10,008 bases of DNA from positions 1 through 10,008 of the forward strand of contig JAGTVE010000315.1 in assembly GCA_018224485.1 (NCBI GenBank). Reading direction: 5' to 3'. The notes under the pieces are model-generated. The model saw nothing but the letters and a program-made list of their open reading frames with translations, was not told the DNA's origin and did not search any database. Of this stretch, positions 1-6,066 are shown piece after piece (the first letter of the stretch is position 1; the number at the start of each line of letters is the position of its first letter). A program made the translations under genes and the position numbers. The stretch comes from Thioalkalivibrio sp. (GTDB taxonomy: Bacteria; Pseudomonadota; Gammaproteobacteria; Ectothiorhodospirales; Ectothiorhodospiraceae).

Positions 1-177
1 GCGTCACGGGTGCCCTTCGCCACCGAGACCGGCCTGTTCCAGAGATCAGGGCTGGCCCGCGTGATCTGTGGCCCGGGTTCCATCGATTAGGCCCACCAGC
101 CAGACGAATTCATCACGCTGGAGCAGGTACAGGCAGGGCTGGATTTCCAGCGCAGGCTGGTGACGGCGCTGTCCTGA
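1..177 (+). pseudogene. argE: 3' end of acetylornithine deacetylase (ArgE, M20 family), interrupted by in-frame TAG
   Basis: Frame 1 reads from the window edge through VPFATETGLFQ and VICGPGSID, meets TAG at 88-90, then continues in the same frame with AHQPDEF and a helical tail to TGA at 175-177. Both halves match the C-terminus of ArgE, the zinc-dependent M20 deacetylase that converts N-acetylornithine to ornithine in arginine synthesis. The usual family motif is GPGSIxxAHxPDE, so the TAG sits exactly on one of the two variable residues; CAG (Gln) to TAG is a single transition. The histidine of AHQPDE is a metal ligand in M20 enzymes (family knowledge), so termination at TAG should inactivate the product. 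The sequence after the stop has not decayed, which suggests a very recent mutation, a sequencing error or amber suppression. The 5' part lies outside the window. Identification is firm; pseudogene status is not. Confidence 0.82.
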
Positions 178-228
178 TGCCGACCTCGGCCTCCGGCCAG
201 AGCCAGCAGAACGACGGTGCGAAAGCCG

Positions 229-801
229 ATGAGCGACAACCAAGCGGACGATCCTGACCACTTCAGCCGCCGGGTGCCCGATGGCGATGATCGCAGGCGC
301 CTGGTCTGCGATAGCTGCGGGTTCATCCAATACGAGAATCCCCGCATCGTGGTCGGCACGGTCGCGGGCTGGGAGGATCGTATCCTGTTATGCCGGCGCG
401 CGATTCCGCCCCGCACGGGGTTCTGGACGCTGCCCGCGGGGTATCTGGAGCTCGGCGAAAGTCCGGAGGCAGGAGCCGTGCGGGAGGCCTGGGAGGAGGC
501 GCGCGCGGCACTGGAGATCGATCAGCTGCTGGCGGTCTACTCGATCACCCGGATCAGCCAGGTGCAGCTGATCTATCGCGCCCGCCTCACGAACGCCCGG
601 GTGGAGCCCGGACCGGAATCGCTGGAGGTTGGCCTGTTCCGTTTCGAAGAGATCCCCTACGAGCACATCGCCTTCCCCTCGGTGCTCTGGGCACTGAAGG
701 ACTACCGCGAGACCCTGGACCAGCGCGGTTTCCCGCCGCGGGTGGAGCCTGGGAGCCAGCCCCCACCCGCGTTCCCGCCCGAGGAACCCGACGCGCAGTG
801 A
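229..801 (+). CDS. Nudix hydrolase with partial zinc-ribbon N-terminus
   Basis: A 190-residue protein with a clear Nudix box at residues 71-93: G71, E77, R85-E86 and E89-E90, the Mg2+-binding signature of nucleoside diphosphate-X pyrophosphatases. R92 replaces the usual glycine of the box, giving the EEARA ending. Ahead of the box lies VCDSCGFIQYENP (26-38), the second half of the zinc ribbon found in a common Nudix subgroup. The first CxxC pair is absent: the N-terminus reads DDPDHFSRRVPDGD where a CxxCG is expected. The last 25 or so residues are proline-rich and probably disordered. The ATG at 229 was chosen; an in-frame GTG at 217 would add four residues, and neither has a strong Shine-Dalgarno. 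It follows argE by about 50 bases and may share its transcript. The substrate cannot be read from sequence. Confidence 0.93.
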   Translation: MSDNQADDPDHFSRRVPDGDDRRRLVCDSCGFIQYENPRIVVGTVAGWEDRILLCRRAIPPRTGFWTLPAGYLELGESPEAGAVREAWEEARAALEIDQLLAVYSITRISQVQLIYRARLTNARVEPGPESLEVGLFRFEEIPYEHIAFPSVLWALKDYRETLDQRGFPPRVEPGSQPPPAFPPEEPDAQ

Positions 802-984
802 GCCCTGGATCATGGTAGCCCCTGTGGTGGGTATTTCTACCTAGGTGCTCACCGGTCTTACCGGGCCGCCCATGGTGCCCTAGCCTCCGAAAAACGCGGA
901 CCCATTCGTCATCGCAGCGAGCGAAGACCTTAGGGAAGCGCTGGATCAGGGGTTCACAGATGCGCCGGCAAGAGCGCACTGGTT
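802..984. other. Intergenic region, no gene seen
   Basis: This gap separates the Nudix gene from the PilZ-like gene. It has no convincing ORF with coding character on either strand. Positions 908-926 (GTCATCGCAGCGAGCGAAG) resemble a type of motif often dispersed between genes in proteobacteria, but no second copy occurs in the window. No clear sigma-70 promoter or T-tailed terminator was found. Confidence 0.5.
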
Positions 985-1004
985 CGTATTCCCGCGGGAA
1001 TACG
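985..1004. promoter_or_regulatory. Perfect 20-bp palindrome abutting the RBS of the PilZ-like gene
   Basis: CGTATTCCCGCGGGAATACG is an exact palindrome. Its last base is the first base of the GGAGGAG Shine-Dalgarno at 1004-1010, which precedes the ATG at 1016. As DNA it could be an operator for a dimeric regulator. As RNA it could fold into an 8-bp stem with a CGCG loop next to the ribosome site. The palindrome is directly visible; either role is inferred. Confidence 0.6.
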
Positions 1005-1010
1005 GAGGAG
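1004..1010 (+). promoter_or_regulatory. Strong Shine-Dalgarno for the PilZ-like gene
   Basis: GGAGGAG lies five bases before the ATG at 1016. It fixes the start of the small downstream gene and is good evidence that this short ORF is translated. Confidence 0.8.
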
Positions 1011-1015
1011 GCACC

Positions 1016-1363
1016 ATGAGCCAACATGATGACGATTGCATCTTCGTGCGCGCAAACGTGCTGCTGGACACGGGTGACGGATCGCCGATCCGGGCGCAGA
1101 CCCGCAGGCTGTGTCGCAGCGGCGTGTTCGTCGAGCATACCGGCCCGGCCTCGGGCCAGTCGGTGGAGATCATCTTTCCCGAGCCGTGCTCCCGGGCGGG
1201 CGAATGCCGGCTGTTTGGAATGGTCACCCGCTGCTGGCCCGACGGGGTGTGGATACGCTTCAGCCACGATCTGCGCTCGTCGGCGGAAATGCTGATGCGC
1301 AACGGACCGGTCCGGACCCCGCACATGCCGGCACGTCCCGCGCATCAGCACCCGCCCATGTGA
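1016..1363 (+). CDS. Small PilZ-domain-like protein
   Basis: A 115-residue soluble protein behind a near-ideal Shine-Dalgarno. Residues 9-90 have PilZ-like features: an opening beta strand FVRANVLLDT, then RRLCRSGVFVE (30-40), which matches the position and shape of the PilZ (D/N)xSxxGxxV motif, then alternating strands VEIIFP and GECRLFGMVTRCW, and a closing GVWIRFSHD. PilZ domains bind cyclic di-GMP and control motility, secretion or polysaccharide production. Here the RxxxR motif is not evident and the DxSxxG motif is degenerate (LCRSG), so ligand binding may be lost or altered. The last 25 residues are rich in Pro and His (MPARPAHQHPP) and look like a flexible tail. The gene converges on the tldE-type gene, with only 25 bases between the two stop codons. 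The fold assignment is moderate; another small beta-barrel is possible. Confidence 0.62.
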   Translation: MSQHDDDCIFVRANVLLDTGDGSPIRAQTRRLCRSGVFVEHTGPASGQSVEIIFPEPCSRAGECRLFGMVTRCWPDGVWIRFSHDLRSSAEMLMRNGPVRTPHMPARPAHQHPPM

Positions 1364-1388
1364 GCGGCGCGCCGAACGCGGAAGACGC

Positions 1389-2705
1389 TCACAGCGTCAG
1401 CGGGAAATCCCGGACCAGTGCACCGGGCAGCAGTGCGCTGGCGGTAGAACGTTGCCCATAGGTGCCGGTGTCCACCAGCCTTTCACGTTCCCGGGTCAGG
1501 CCGAGCAGGTTCGGGCCCAGCAGCTGATACAGGCTGACGTCGAAGCGCATCGGGTCCACCGGCGCGACCGGGATGCCGTCGGCCAACTGCAGGCATGCAT
1601 AGCGGGTCATGCCGGTCACCGCGCATTGGCTGCGGTCCGAGAGATTGCCGTACCAGAGATCGGCGATCAGCAGGCCGTCGCCCACTGCGCGGGCGGCGTC
1701 GGCGATGGCGAGCGTGCCGGGCGCGATCTCCAGGCTCCGGGGGCGCTCGGTCGCCGCGTTCACCGGCACGCCGTATTCGCGAGCGGAGCGGGAATCCGCG
1801 AGGCAGCCGGCGTGCCGGCCATCCGTGATCAGGGCTACCCGGTCGGGCAGCGCGAAACCCTCGGGGCCGAAGCGCGGCGCCTGGCCGCCGGCGGAGTGCT
1901 CGTCCAGGTGCACCTGCGGATGCAGTTCCACATCGCCGTTCACGAGATGGAGTAGGGGCGTCTGGCGTGTGCGCACCGCCCGCAGCCCGAAGCCCTGCCA
2001 GGCGATCACGGAGAGGATCTCCATCAGTGCCGCCGGAGCGAGAAAGACCCGGTAGCGGCCGGGTTCGACGCGCACCGGTTTCCTGGCCATGATCTCCAGC
2101 TGATCGCGCGTGTCCCTGATCCGTGAGGCCAGGGCGTCCGGGTCCCACTGGCGTCCCGCATAACGCCCCTTTACCGCCTTGTCCGTCCGATGGTAGAGAC
2201 TCCAGTCGAGGCTGAAGCTCTCGGTCTCGAACCAGTGCCACTGACCCGCGGAGCCGGCAAAGCCGCGGCACAGTCGCCCGCTGGCACAGTGCCCCACCAG
2301 ATCCAGGCCCTCGGCAGTCCCGGTCAGGACCTCCAGGAGTTCCGGCCTGCCGGGAAGCCGACCCGGGCGGAGGTCCTCGCCAGGTGTGCCGGGTCCGGCG
2401 CAGGCGTGGTGGGGATCCGTCGGCAGGTGTGGGAGCAGGGCGCGCAGTCCCTCGGTCGCCGAGCGCAGTTGCGCCGCGTCGGCATCCGGGTCGCCGGTCA
2501 GCGGCAACGCGGCCTGGGCATGGCGACCGTCGACCGTCAGATCCAGAGTGAGGCGGCGCTGCAGCACGTTGCCAGCCTGCCGGATCCGGTTGCCGTTGAG
2601 ACGTGCGAAATCGGAGTCCTCGCCCTCGAAGTAGGCGCTGAAGGCCTCACCCGGCTGCATCAGCCCGTGCAGCAGATCGGCGGCGTGTTCAAGGCTCCTG
2701 CGCAT
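1389..2705 (-). CDS. TldE/PmbA-family subunit of a TldD-TldE-type protease
   Basis: A 438-residue protein of the PmbA/TldE family. It has the N-terminal ARLNGNRIRQAG segment (34-45), the central strand-rich core containing GRYRVFLAPAALMEIL, and a C-terminal region with VGDGLLIADLWYGNLSDRSQ. No HExxxH motif is present, as expected for TldE. In the TldD-TldE heterodimer TldD carries the metal site and TldE shapes the cleft; the E. coli complex degrades unfolded peptides and trims the microcin B17 and CcdA substrates. The ATG shares one base with the upstream TGA (TGATG), so translation is probably coupled at a 1:1 ratio. The divergent sequence and the partner's HESIGH motif suggest this is not the canonical E. 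coli-type pair but the second TldD/E clade found in many proteobacteria. The substrate is unknown. Confidence 0.92.
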   Translation of the reverse strand: MRRSLEHAADLLHGLMQPGEAFSAYFEGEDSDFARLNGNRIRQAGNVLQRRLTLDLTVDGRHAQAALPLTGDPDADAAQLRSATEGLRALLPHLPTDPHHACAGPGTPGEDLRPGRLPGRPELLEVLTGTAEGLDLVGHCASGRLCRGFAGSAGQWHWFETESFSLDWSLYHRTDKAVKGRYAGRQWDPDALASRIRDTRDQLEIMARKPVRVEPGRYRVFLAPAALMEILSVIAWQGFGLRAVRTRQTPLLHLVNGDVELHPQVHLDEHSAGGQAPRFGPEGFALPDRVALITDGRHAGCLADSRSAREYGVPVNAATERPRSLEIAPGTLAIADAARAVGDGLLIADLWYGNLSDRSQCAVTGMTRYACLQLADGIPVAPVDPMRFDVSLYQLLGPNLLGLTRERERLVDTGTYGQRSTASALLPGALVRDFPLTL

Positions 2706-4162
2706 CAGGAGCCGCTCCCGCCGAAGACGGCCACGTTACGGAAGAGGCAGGGGGGCGAGGCATGCCCGACGGCGATCATCTGGTTCGGTTCACCCTTCCC
2801 GCAGGTTCCCACGCCCATCACGCTGAGGCTGTCGCGATCACCAACGCCGGCAAGGCTGCGCCAGAAGGCAGAGGAGATGCCGCGGTATCCGGGATTGCGG
2901 ACCAGTCCCCGCAGTTCGCCCTGATCGATACGCCAGCCCAGCTCGCAGCCGAACTGGAACTTGTTGCGGGAATCGTCGATGGACCAGGAACGGTTGGTGT
3001 CCATCAGCACCCCGTGCTCGATTCCCCCGATCAGATCGTCCAGGCTGCCATGGCCAGGTTCCAGGTTGAGGTTCGCCATGCGGTCGATCGGGGGGCGGTT
3101 CCAGGAGCTGGCCCGGGCGCAGGCGACTCCCGGCAGGCCGGACCGGGCCTGCGATGTCGCTCCGCCCAGGCCGCGCAGCAGGAGGCCGTCCCGGATCAGC
3201 CACTGCCGCTCCGCCGGAGTGCCCTCGTCGTCGTAGCCGAAGGAGGCGAGTTCGCCGGCCACCCCGGGGTCGAAGGTGACGTTCAGGAGTTCCGATCCGT
3301 AGCGGTAGGTGCCGAACATCTCCGGTGTCACGAAGCTCGTGCCGGCGTAATTGCGCTCGTCGCCGAGGATCCGGTCCAGTTCCAGCGGATGCCCGATGCT
3401 CTCGTGGATCTGCAAGGTCATCTGCCCGGGCATCAGAACGACGTCCATGGTGCCGGCAGGGCACTCAGGCGCGTCCAGCAGGGCCAGGGCATCGCCAGCC
3501 ACGCGCTCCGGCTGGGCCTCGAGTTCCAGCGTGTCCAGCCGCTCGAGGCCGCCCTGTCCGCCGAGATCGGGACCGAAGCTGCGGACCTGGGTCTCTCCAC
3601 CGCGGTTTGCCACCGCGCGCAGCATGGGCACCAGGATGTGCTGCGCCTGCCGGATTTCGGCGCCCTGCGCGTTGATCAGCAGGGTCTGCCGCCGCTGGAA
3701 TCCCAGGCTCGCCGACCAGTCGACGATGTCATCGTGGATCTTCATGCGCCGGGCCAACTCCTGCAGCAGTTGCAGCTTGGCCGGCGTGTCCAGCTCCGTC
3801 CAGGGCCGCAGGGCCGGGGCTTGCCACTCATCGCGAATGCCGGGCGGTCCGAGTGACGGCGGCGGGAAGAGGCGCAGCGGCGCGGCCCGCAGCGCCCACT
3901 CGCGCGCGCGCTCCGTGGCCTCCGCGAGCCCCGACCGGGAGAGGTCGCTGGTCGCGGCATAGCCCACGCCACCGCCTTGCGACACCGTGATCATGGCGCC
4001 CGTATCCCGCGCGAGCTGGACCGGCTCGACCACGTCCCGACGTACGGACAACGTCTCCGACACTACATCGGCAAGGCGTAGCGACCAGTCATCCACGACC
4101 GGAACCCGTTCCCGAAAGCGCCGGGCAAGGCCATCGAGATCGATCGGTGTGCTGAAGATCAT
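2705..4162 (-). CDS. TldD-family zinc metalloprotease subunit
   Basis: A 485-residue protein of peptidase family U62 (TldD). The metal-binding HExxxH motif is HESIGH at 253-258, followed by LELD at 260-263. The C-terminal metal-ligand cysteine lies in GVGTCGKGEPNQ (Cys454). E. coli TldD reads HEAVGHGLEGD at this site, so HESIGHPLELD marks a separate TldD-like clade. All expected active-site features are present and the length is normal for the family. The ATG at 4162 overlaps the TGA of the upstream membrane-protein gene as ATGA, and its own TGA overlaps the next ATG. The frame stays open upstream, but MIFSTPIDLDGLARRF is the natural family start. It probably forms a heterodimer with the downstream gene product and cuts small or unfolded peptides in the cytoplasm. 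No leader-bearing precursor peptide was found nearby. Confidence 0.94.
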   Translation of the reverse strand: MIFSTPIDLDGLARRFRERVPVVDDWSLRLADVVSETLSVRRDVVEPVQLARDTGAMITVSQGGGVGYAATSDLSRSGLAEATERAREWALRAAPLRLFPPPSLGPPGIRDEWQAPALRPWTELDTPAKLQLLQELARRMKIHDDIVDWSASLGFQRRQTLLINAQGAEIRQAQHILVPMLRAVANRGGETQVRSFGPDLGGQGGLERLDTLELEAQPERVAGDALALLDAPECPAGTMDVVLMPGQMTLQIHESIGHPLELDRILGDERNYAGTSFVTPEMFGTYRYGSELLNVTFDPGVAGELASFGYDDEGTPAERQWLIRDGLLLRGLGGATSQARSGLPGVACARASSWNRPPIDRMANLNLEPGHGSLDDLIGGIEHGVLMDTNRSWSIDDSRNKFQFGCELGWRIDQGELRGLVRNPGYRGISSAFWRSLAGVGDRDSLSVMGVGTCGKGEPNQMIAVGHASPPCLFRNVAVFGGSGS

Positions 4163-4773
4163 TGGCGGGTGTCTCCGTGACCCGCGGGCTCGGCACCGCT
4201 GCCGGTGTCGTCCGGCCCCCCGAGGACGCGGGTCGCCGGGACCAGTTGCGGCCGGTCTCCGCCTGCGAGCCGGTTCTGGCGCCGCGACTCCTGGCGGATC
4301 CTGAGCAGATAGCCGGCAACGGCTCCGCCGGAGGAGCTGATCAGCAGCACGCCGAGCGACAGGAACTGGGTCAGCAACAGCAGTGCACCGAGACCCGCGA
4401 TTCCGGCGAAGGCGCCGTAGAGCTTGACGCTCGATCGGTTCCTGACCCGTTGGGTCTCCCGCTTCACCTGCTTGCGCGCGCGTTCGACCGCCCGCGCACG
4501 CTCCTCGGCACTCAGCCGTCGCTGCCGTTCGCGTTCCCGCGCAAGGTCGGCCTCGGCGCGTAGTACGGACTCGGCGCTGTGACCGCGGGCGAGGGAAGCG
4601 AGCCAAAGCGCGGCAAAGAGCGCCGACGCGACAGCCAGCGCACCGAAGGTCAGCGCCGCGTCGGCGGAGTTGCTGCGCCACCACGCGTACAGCAGCAGGG
4701 CGGTGACCGTCTGGATCAGCACCAGACCCAGGAACAGCTTTACCGACAGCGGTATCCGGAACCAGCCTCGCAA
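4159..4773 (-). CDS. Unknown four-TM membrane protein with Arg/Glu-rich coiled coil, first gene of tldD-tldE operon
   Basis: I do not recognise this 204-residue protein. It shows two N-terminal hydrophobic segments (about 13-32 and 39-62), a highly charged central stretch (about 66-115) rich in Arg, Glu and Ala that should form a helical coiled coil, then two more hydrophobic segments (about 118-135 and 137-157) and a polar C-terminal tail of about 45 residues. The start chosen is TTG at 4773, preceded by a purine-rich GGGAGAGAGGA; the frame runs open further upstream through the REP-like doublet, where the translation is arginine-rich and not protein-like. Its TGA overlaps the tldD-type ATG by four bases (ATGA), so it is co-translated with the protease. 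One inference is that it anchors or feeds the TldD/TldE complex at the inner membrane. That it is a real gene is likely; its function is unknown. Confidence 0.78.
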   Translation of the reverse strand: MRGWFRIPLSVKLFLGLVLIQTVTALLLYAWWRSNSADAALTFGALAVASALFAALWLASLARGHSAESVLRAEADLARERERQRRLSAEERARAVERARKQVKRETQRVRNRSSVKLYGAFAGIAGLGALLLLTQFLSLGVLLISSSGGAVAGYLLRIRQESRRQNRLAGGDRPQLVPATRVLGGPDDTGSGAEPAGHGDTRQ

Positions 4774-4784
4774 TCCTCTCTCCC
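4774..4784 (-). promoter_or_regulatory. Purine-rich RBS that selects a TTG start
   Basis: Read on the minus strand, GGGAGAGAGGA directly precedes TTG at 4773. No ATG or GTG with a comparable site lies nearby in this frame, so TTG is the best supported start for the membrane protein. Confidence 0.55.
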
Positions 4785-4805
4785 GTCTATGATCTTTGCT
4801 GCGTT

Positions 4806-4846
4806 CCCGGCCGTGTCGCCCCGGAGCGCGTCCTGGAGCGGCCGGG
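4806..4846. repeat. Inverted repeat, possible stem in the membrane-protein/tldDE leader
   Basis: CCCGGCCG (4806-4813) is repeated inverted as CGGCCGGG (4839-4846) with 25 bases between; two further pairs (one a G-T wobble) extend the stem outward. It lies 33-73 bases upstream of the TTG start, so it would fold in the 5' leader if transcription starts further out. Confidence 0.45.
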
Positions 4847-4915
4847 GAGCATGCGGTGAGGATCCGCCGGCAAGGAATGGCCGCTGTCCTCAGTCTAGCA
4901 GCCCGTCGGACCTCG

Positions 4916-4973
4916 TAGGAGCGGCTTCCAGCCGCGATCGGGCGCTGGACATCGCGTCTGGAAGCCGCTCCTA
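4916..4973. repeat. REP-like inverted doublet (REPIN-type)
   Basis: TAGGAGCGGCTTCCAG at 4916-4931 recurs inverted at 4958-4973. Extending to 23 bases (4916-4938 against 4951-4973) gives one mismatch, with a 12-base spacer. Each unit contains the small internal stem CGGCT-tcc-AGCCG or a near copy. This GTAGGAGCGGCTTC type of unit is a familiar class of dispersed REP sequence in gammaproteobacteria, usually mobilised by RAYT transposases. No RAYT gene lies in this window. Confidence 0.8.
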
Positions 4974-5067
4974 GGGGCGGAGGGCCGAGGGGCCCACCTT
5001 CCGCTAACTTGGCATAACACCTGGCAGAGGCCACCCGAGGCTGGCAGCCTGCTCGTTTTCCGGTGGT

Positions 5068-5086
5068 CCCGGGCCAGACGCCCGGG
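5068..5086. repeat. GC-rich dyad upstream of the cysteine-rich gene
   Basis: CCCGGGC and GCCCGGG flank five bases (CAGAC), an exact 7-bp inverted repeat about 70 bases before the ATG at 5159. It has no T-tract on the plus-strand side. It could be a leader stem or an operator; nothing decides between them. Confidence 0.4.
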
Positions 5087-5158
5087 CGGGAGTGCGGGCT
5101 CGGGTTTGTGCGAGAATCTCCCGGAAACTCCCGGCGGCGGCCGATATGCGAGGATGGC

Positions 5159-5608
5159 ATGGACGAGACGGAGTTCAGGGAAATCTACGGCGGCTACGAG
5201 CCCAAGCACTGCCACTTCACCCTGGCGCTTCGACTCGGCTGCGCCGGCTGCAGCCGCTCGCAGCGGCTGCTGATCGCCGAGCGCGAAACGATCGGCTGTC
5301 TCTCGCGCTCGGGCCATGCCCGTTGCGGGAGGGTCCTGCAGACGCTCGGGAACAAGGCCGTGTTCGCTCTCGGGGTCACGCGTGCGGGCCAGGAGCTGTC
5401 TCATCGCAAGCGGGCGAGGGTGGAGTGCGGCGGGCTGGAGGCCCTGGCCCGGCTTTCCGGAGCGCCGCTCCCGGACGACATCGATGGCAGCCTGCAGCGG
5501 CTGGAAGGGGCGCCGGGCGGGCTCGATGCGGTTCCCTACGACAAGGTCGTGAGATCGATCAGCCGTTACCCACGACGCGGGCGGCGCCGTGGCGAACGTT
5601 CGGGCTGA
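5159..5608 (+). CDS. Unknown small cysteine-rich protein (possible metal or Fe-S binder)
   Basis: A 149-residue soluble protein that I can only place as a conserved-looking hypothetical. The N-terminal half holds five cysteines: C18 (in KHCHFTLALRLGCAGC), C28, C31, C47 and C56, spaced C-x9-C-x2-C-x15-C-x8-C, plus one further Cys in VECGG. This spacing suits a zinc site or an Fe-S cluster. The second half is rich in basic and glycine residues and ends in a strongly basic RRGRRRGE tail, which could contact nucleic acid or membrane lipids. The ATG at 5159 has GAGGA four bases before it; the frame is open further upstream, but that part is low-complexity and Arg/Pro-rich. It is divergent from the tldDE operon and 65 bases ahead of the PA2779-type gene. 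Function unknown; the metal role is inferred. Confidence 0.72.
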   Translation: MDETEFREIYGGYEPKHCHFTLALRLGCAGCSRSQRLLIAERETIGCLSRSGHARCGRVLQTLGNKAVFALGVTRAGQELSHRKRARVECGGLEALARLSGAPLPDDIDGSLQRLEGAPGGLDAVPYDKVVRSISRYPRRGRRRGERSG

Positions 5609-5612
5609 TGTC

Positions 5613-5629
5613 CGGCAGCGTGGCTGCCG
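5613..5629 (+). terminator. Weak stem-loop between the cysteine-rich gene and the PA2779-type gene
   Basis: CGGCAGC-GTG-GCTGCCG forms a 7-bp stem five bases after the TGA at 5606-5608. It is followed by CGTTATGCTT rather than a true U-tract, so it may only partly terminate or may protect the mRNA end. Confidence 0.35.
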
Positions 5630-5673
5630 CGTTATGCTTGCGGTCCAATCCACCTTCTGAGGTTGTTCCATCG

Positions 5674-6066
5674 ATGTCCGAGTCTTCATTTTCGAAACGT
5701 GTCCTGGCCCTTCTCTGCGCACTTGCCCTGTTCGGGGCGGCCACGGGTCCGATCCACGCCTCCATGCTGGGGACCGGCTCTCTGATCGAAGCCGAACGGT
5801 CCGCGGTGGATCGCGAACGGTTGCTGGCGCAGCTGGAACGCGAGGAGGTCCGTGAGCAGCTCCAGGCCCTGGGGGTGCACCCGAAGGCAGCAGCCGAACG
5901 CATCGTGCGGATGACGGACGCCGAGATCCGGATGTTCAGCGAGCGGCTGGAGGAGTTGCCGGCCGGAGCCGGCTTGCTGGAGGTGGCCTTGTTCATTGTG
6001 CTCCTGCTGGTGATCACCGATGCGCTGGGCATCACCGACATCTTCCCGTTTGTGCACTCGCAATGA
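5674..6066 (+). CDS. PA2779-family protein (signal peptide plus C-terminal membrane segment)
   Basis: A 130-residue protein matching the PA2779 family of Pseudomonas aeruginosa by overall layout and motifs. It has an N-terminal signal sequence (basic RKV-like start, hydrophobic 10-22, probable cleavage after PIHA at 29), a charged helical middle with EREEVREQLQALGV and AAAERIVRMTDAEI (56-85), a LEELPAGAG hinge, and a C-terminal membrane helix (about 101-118) ending in the typical ITDALGITDIFPFVHS. The family has no established biochemical role; members often sit next to a PA2778-type C39-peptidase/TPR gene. That partner is absent here: the next gene downstream is lpxB in the opposite direction. 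The ATG at 5674 follows GAGG by eleven bases. The frame is open far upstream, but the signal peptide fixes this start. The protein is probably held in the inner membrane facing the periplasm. Confidence 0.84.
   Translation: MSESSFSKRVLALLCALALFGAATGPIHASMLGTGSLIEAERSAVDRERLLAQLEREEVREQLQALGVHPKAAAERIVRMTDAEIRMFSERLEELPAGAGLLEVALFIVLLLVITDALGITDIFPFVHSQ

Larger units (their letters stand above)
4774..5158. other. Divergent intergenic region with REP-like doublet and dyads
   Basis: These 385 bases separate two divergent transcription units and should hold both promoters. No box set close to the sigma-70 consensus could be picked with confidence. It contains an 8-bp dyad (4806-4813 with 4839-4846), a REP-like inverted doublet (4916-4973) and a 7-bp GC dyad (5068-5086). 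Long open frames cross it only because of high GC, and their translations look non-coding. Confidence 0.6.

Noticed and set aside
908..956. Possible insertion-sequence remnant or dispersed repeat before the PilZ-like gene
   Set aside because: Only one copy is in the window, and no transposase fragment or terminal inverted repeat pair could be shown.
985..1015. Possible cyclic di-GMP riboswitch ahead of the PilZ-like gene
   Set aside because: The conserved GEMM core segments are not present; only a simple palindrome is visible.
1384..1398. GACGCT-cac-AGCGTC dyad as a terminator for the converging PilZ-like and tldE-type genes
   Set aside because: It overlaps the stop codon of the tldE-type gene and has a short stem and no T-tract.
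2762..3856. Plus-strand open frame opposite the tldD-type gene
   Set aside because: It is antisense to a gene with intact catalytic motifs; the translation has no recognisable domain.
1389..4162. RiPP (modified peptide) cluster around TldD/TldE
   Set aside because: No short precursor peptide, cyclodehydratase, radical SAM enzyme or transporter lies nearby; the neighbouring cysteine-rich protein is too long and lacks a leader-core layout.
4774..5160. N-terminal extension of the membrane protein up to an ATG at 5160
   Set aside because: The added 129 residues are Arg/Pro-rich, run through the REP-like doublet and show no protein-like features; the TTG at 4773 has a purine-rich site.
5092..5673. 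Long N-terminal extension of the PA2779-type protein
   Set aside because: It overlaps the cysteine-rich gene in another frame and would bury a clear signal peptide; it is a high-GC open frame.
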